A stretch of 64,000 bases of DNA from Mesostigma viride (Eukaryota > Streptophyta > Mesostigmatophyceae > Mesostigmatales > Mesostigmataceae): contig RPFO01000041.1 in NCBI GenBank assembly GCA_009746045.1, positions 4,802,420 to 4,866,419 on the forward strand, written 5' to 3'. Shown here piece by piece: positions 62,311 to 64,000 of this stretch. The notes under the pieces are model-generated. The model made no database searches, had not been told where the DNA came from, and worked only from the letters and a program-made list of their open reading frames with translations. Every line of letters starts with the position of its first letter. Positions within the stretch are counted from its first letter, which is position 1. The translations under genes and the position numbers were made by a program.

Positions 62311-62835
62311 GCTATCTACAAAAACAATCCTACTCTATATCTAGGGTGTCCGCGACGTCGATATGCATAGTCATGTTGAGACAACCAGCGCATGCAGGCC
62401 AGAAATCTGGAGAATCCGGACCATGGTAGCTCGAGCCTGCCGTTATCTTTTCCGCGTTTTCGAGTCGCTCAGGATGATGAGTATGAATGGTTGTGTGATT
62501 CAAACATGCATATTTGACGAGCAGACCACTTTGATGGGACACATTTACGCAGCAATCAAAGATTTATTAACAACATAGCTACTCATACGTCTGCCTACAC
62601 TATCAACCAACCAGGATCTTTGCTCTGCCTGCTTAAGGGCCATACCGCAGGTCACCACCGCTCCGTGGATCCACGCGACAAACTAAGTTACTCCTACACC
62701 ATCAACGTGGTTTGTAGACCACCCTCTGATCCCGTATAGTGTTTCCAGGGAGATGGCATACAGGCCACGCACGCGGTGGCAGCAGTTGCCCGCATGGTGG
62801 CACTACAGCCTACCGGTCGCAATTCCCCGCCCACT

Positions 62836-63005
62836 TCAATCGGAATCCTCCACCTTCTTCTTTTTCTTCTTTTTCTTCTCCGACGCCGGCGCTGGGGGTG
62901 CTTCTTCCTCCACTGGCTTGCTCTTCTTCTTTTTCTTCTCCGACTTGGGCTCAGCTGGAGCCGCCTCCTCCGCCGCAGCCTCGCTCTTCCTCTTCTTCTT
63001 CTTGC
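62836..63005 (-). CDS. Lys-rich C-terminal exon of an unidentified gene
   Basis: Acceptor CGCCAG at 63006, then about 55 codons and TGA. Encodes KKKKRKSEAAAEEAAPAEPK, SEKKKKKSKPVEEEAPPAPA and SEKKKKKKKKVEDSD. Tails of alternating basic and acidic blocks like this end nucleolar proteins such as NOP56, NOP58 or dyskerin, but the tail alone cannot name the gene. Upstream exons would be to the right; none was recognised before 64000. Confidence 0.5.
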
Positions 63006-63009
63006 CTGG

Positions 63010-63870
63010 CGACCCACACGCCACAGCCGCCAAGAATGACATAATAATAATTGTAAGTGGGACAACTATCAGTATCAATTATACACCACAAATACTGAAC
63101 CCATATAATTAGCATGAAGTGCACAGTATCCAGATTTCCAAACGAGCACAAGCAACCACGAGGCAAAACAGATGAGGACTATGCATAAGTGAAAAGCAAG
63201 AGCGATCATGAGCAACTTATGAAACAGCACGCGCACGCCCAACAAGCACAAGCGTTCCTAATCAGCCTCTAGTTCTGCCTATCCATGGCTTAGATTGGGT
63301 AATGCAGTAGCTCAACCACCCAAAACTTTGCGGGGGCCACCCCCAGGGAACCTAACCAGTCAAACTACTGTGGACAAAAGCAGCCACTGCAAACCAGGGG
63401 GAAAAAAAAAAACGGCAAAAAAGAAGCACCACTCCCTCACGCAGCACGCATTCTCCTGGCATCTCGCCGCCAAATATTGGGCTCCATGCCTTCAAATAAA
63501 AGTTTTCACTGGTGGCAGCATAACTTGAACCTGCAACAATCAAACCCTGCCTCATTGCCCCTCCAAGGCTACCGGCCTTGCACCTTTATTAGGGTACCAT
63601 TCCCTATGGTTACGGCACCAAAGAGCCACTCAACTTTCAGAAGCGGTATATTAGGGTTACATTCCCCCTGGCTCCAGCATTAAGGGCTGCGTTACCCATA
63701 CTGCGAGCATCCTGCTAAGGATGCACTGTGTTACCATGTATCGAATGGTTGACTCTAGAGATTTGCCACTAGCGGTGGCCGCTGGTTATACCCTAGAGCT
63801 TCGGACGCTCCACACACCCCGGACCCCTTAATCACCTTCTTCGTACCTCGAAACACTCTATGCAAGTAAT
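63010..63870. other. no recognisable gene
   Basis: Presumed intron of the gene ending at 62836. No exon or element identified. Confidence 0.4.
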
Positions 63871-63873
63871 GCA

Positions 63874-64000
63874 AGTATCACTACAGGATGACTCTACAGT
63901 ATCACTACAGGATGACTCTACAGTATCACTACAAGATGACTGTACAGTATCACTACAGGATGACTCTACAGTATCACTACAGGATGACTCTACAGTATCA
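63874..64000. repeat. 24-bp tandem repeat running off the window
   Basis: About five copies of GTATCACTACAGGATGACTC plus TACA, nearly perfect. Confidence 0.95.

Noticed and set aside
63490-63560. Possible tRNA-like GGTTCAAGTT box
   Set aside because: Does not complete the B-box consensus and no cloverleaf could be drawn; no tRNA found in the window.

Overview
The window is nuclear DNA of a eukaryote, most likely a green alga (Viridiplantae). Three host genes have GT-AG introns with exons that join in phase. One is an FtsZ2-type plastid-division gene, one encodes a DUF3754 protein whose exon products resemble plant homologues, and an intron carries a plant-type TTTAGGG telomere-like tract. 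The genus cannot be read from the sequence. Most of the window is mobile elements and satellites.

Layout. 0.2-10.4 kb: minus-strand DUF3754 gene in small exons, continuing past the left edge; one intron is a 2.5 kb array of a 34-bp minisatellite. 10.4-13.4 kb: no recognisable gene. 13.4-14.3 kb: compound satellite. 14.4-17.2 kb: MULE-type transposase gene with a SWIM finger (minus). 17.7-20.5 kb: two-exon MFS transporter gene (plus). 20.7-32.5 kb: nested LINEs with (TTAA)n tails, one of them split by a piggyBac-like non-autonomous element. 32.65-50.56 kb: FtsZ2 gene (minus, eight recognised exons). Its introns hold two MITE-like elements and a complete 7.4 kb tyrosine-recombinase retrotransposon (PAT/Ngaro layout) that sits inside a (GTAT)n microsatellite. 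50.6-62.6 kb: relics of LINE, Ty3/gypsy, a second DIRS-type gag and an unusual RT, plus a 1.45 kb (GGGA)n-type microsatellite grown inside a LINE 3' end. 62.8-63.0 kb: probable Lys-rich terminal exon of a third minus-strand gene.

Two observations stand out. (1) The tyrosine-recombinase retrotransposon carries a canonical 2A ribosome-skipping motif (DVEANPG/P) exactly between its RT-RNase H and recombinase regions. (2) Nearly every exon of both split genes has one to five decayed copies of its own exon-intron boundary in the adjacent intron, giving decoy splice sites and, in FtsZ2, a complete alternative last exon that would remove the C-terminal partner-binding tail.

Exon limits were set by hand from splice consensus, phase and family alignment from memory; no search was run. 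Some long open frames in the window begin at TTG rather than ATG, so starts of the transposase and of retrotransposon ORF2 are unresolved.
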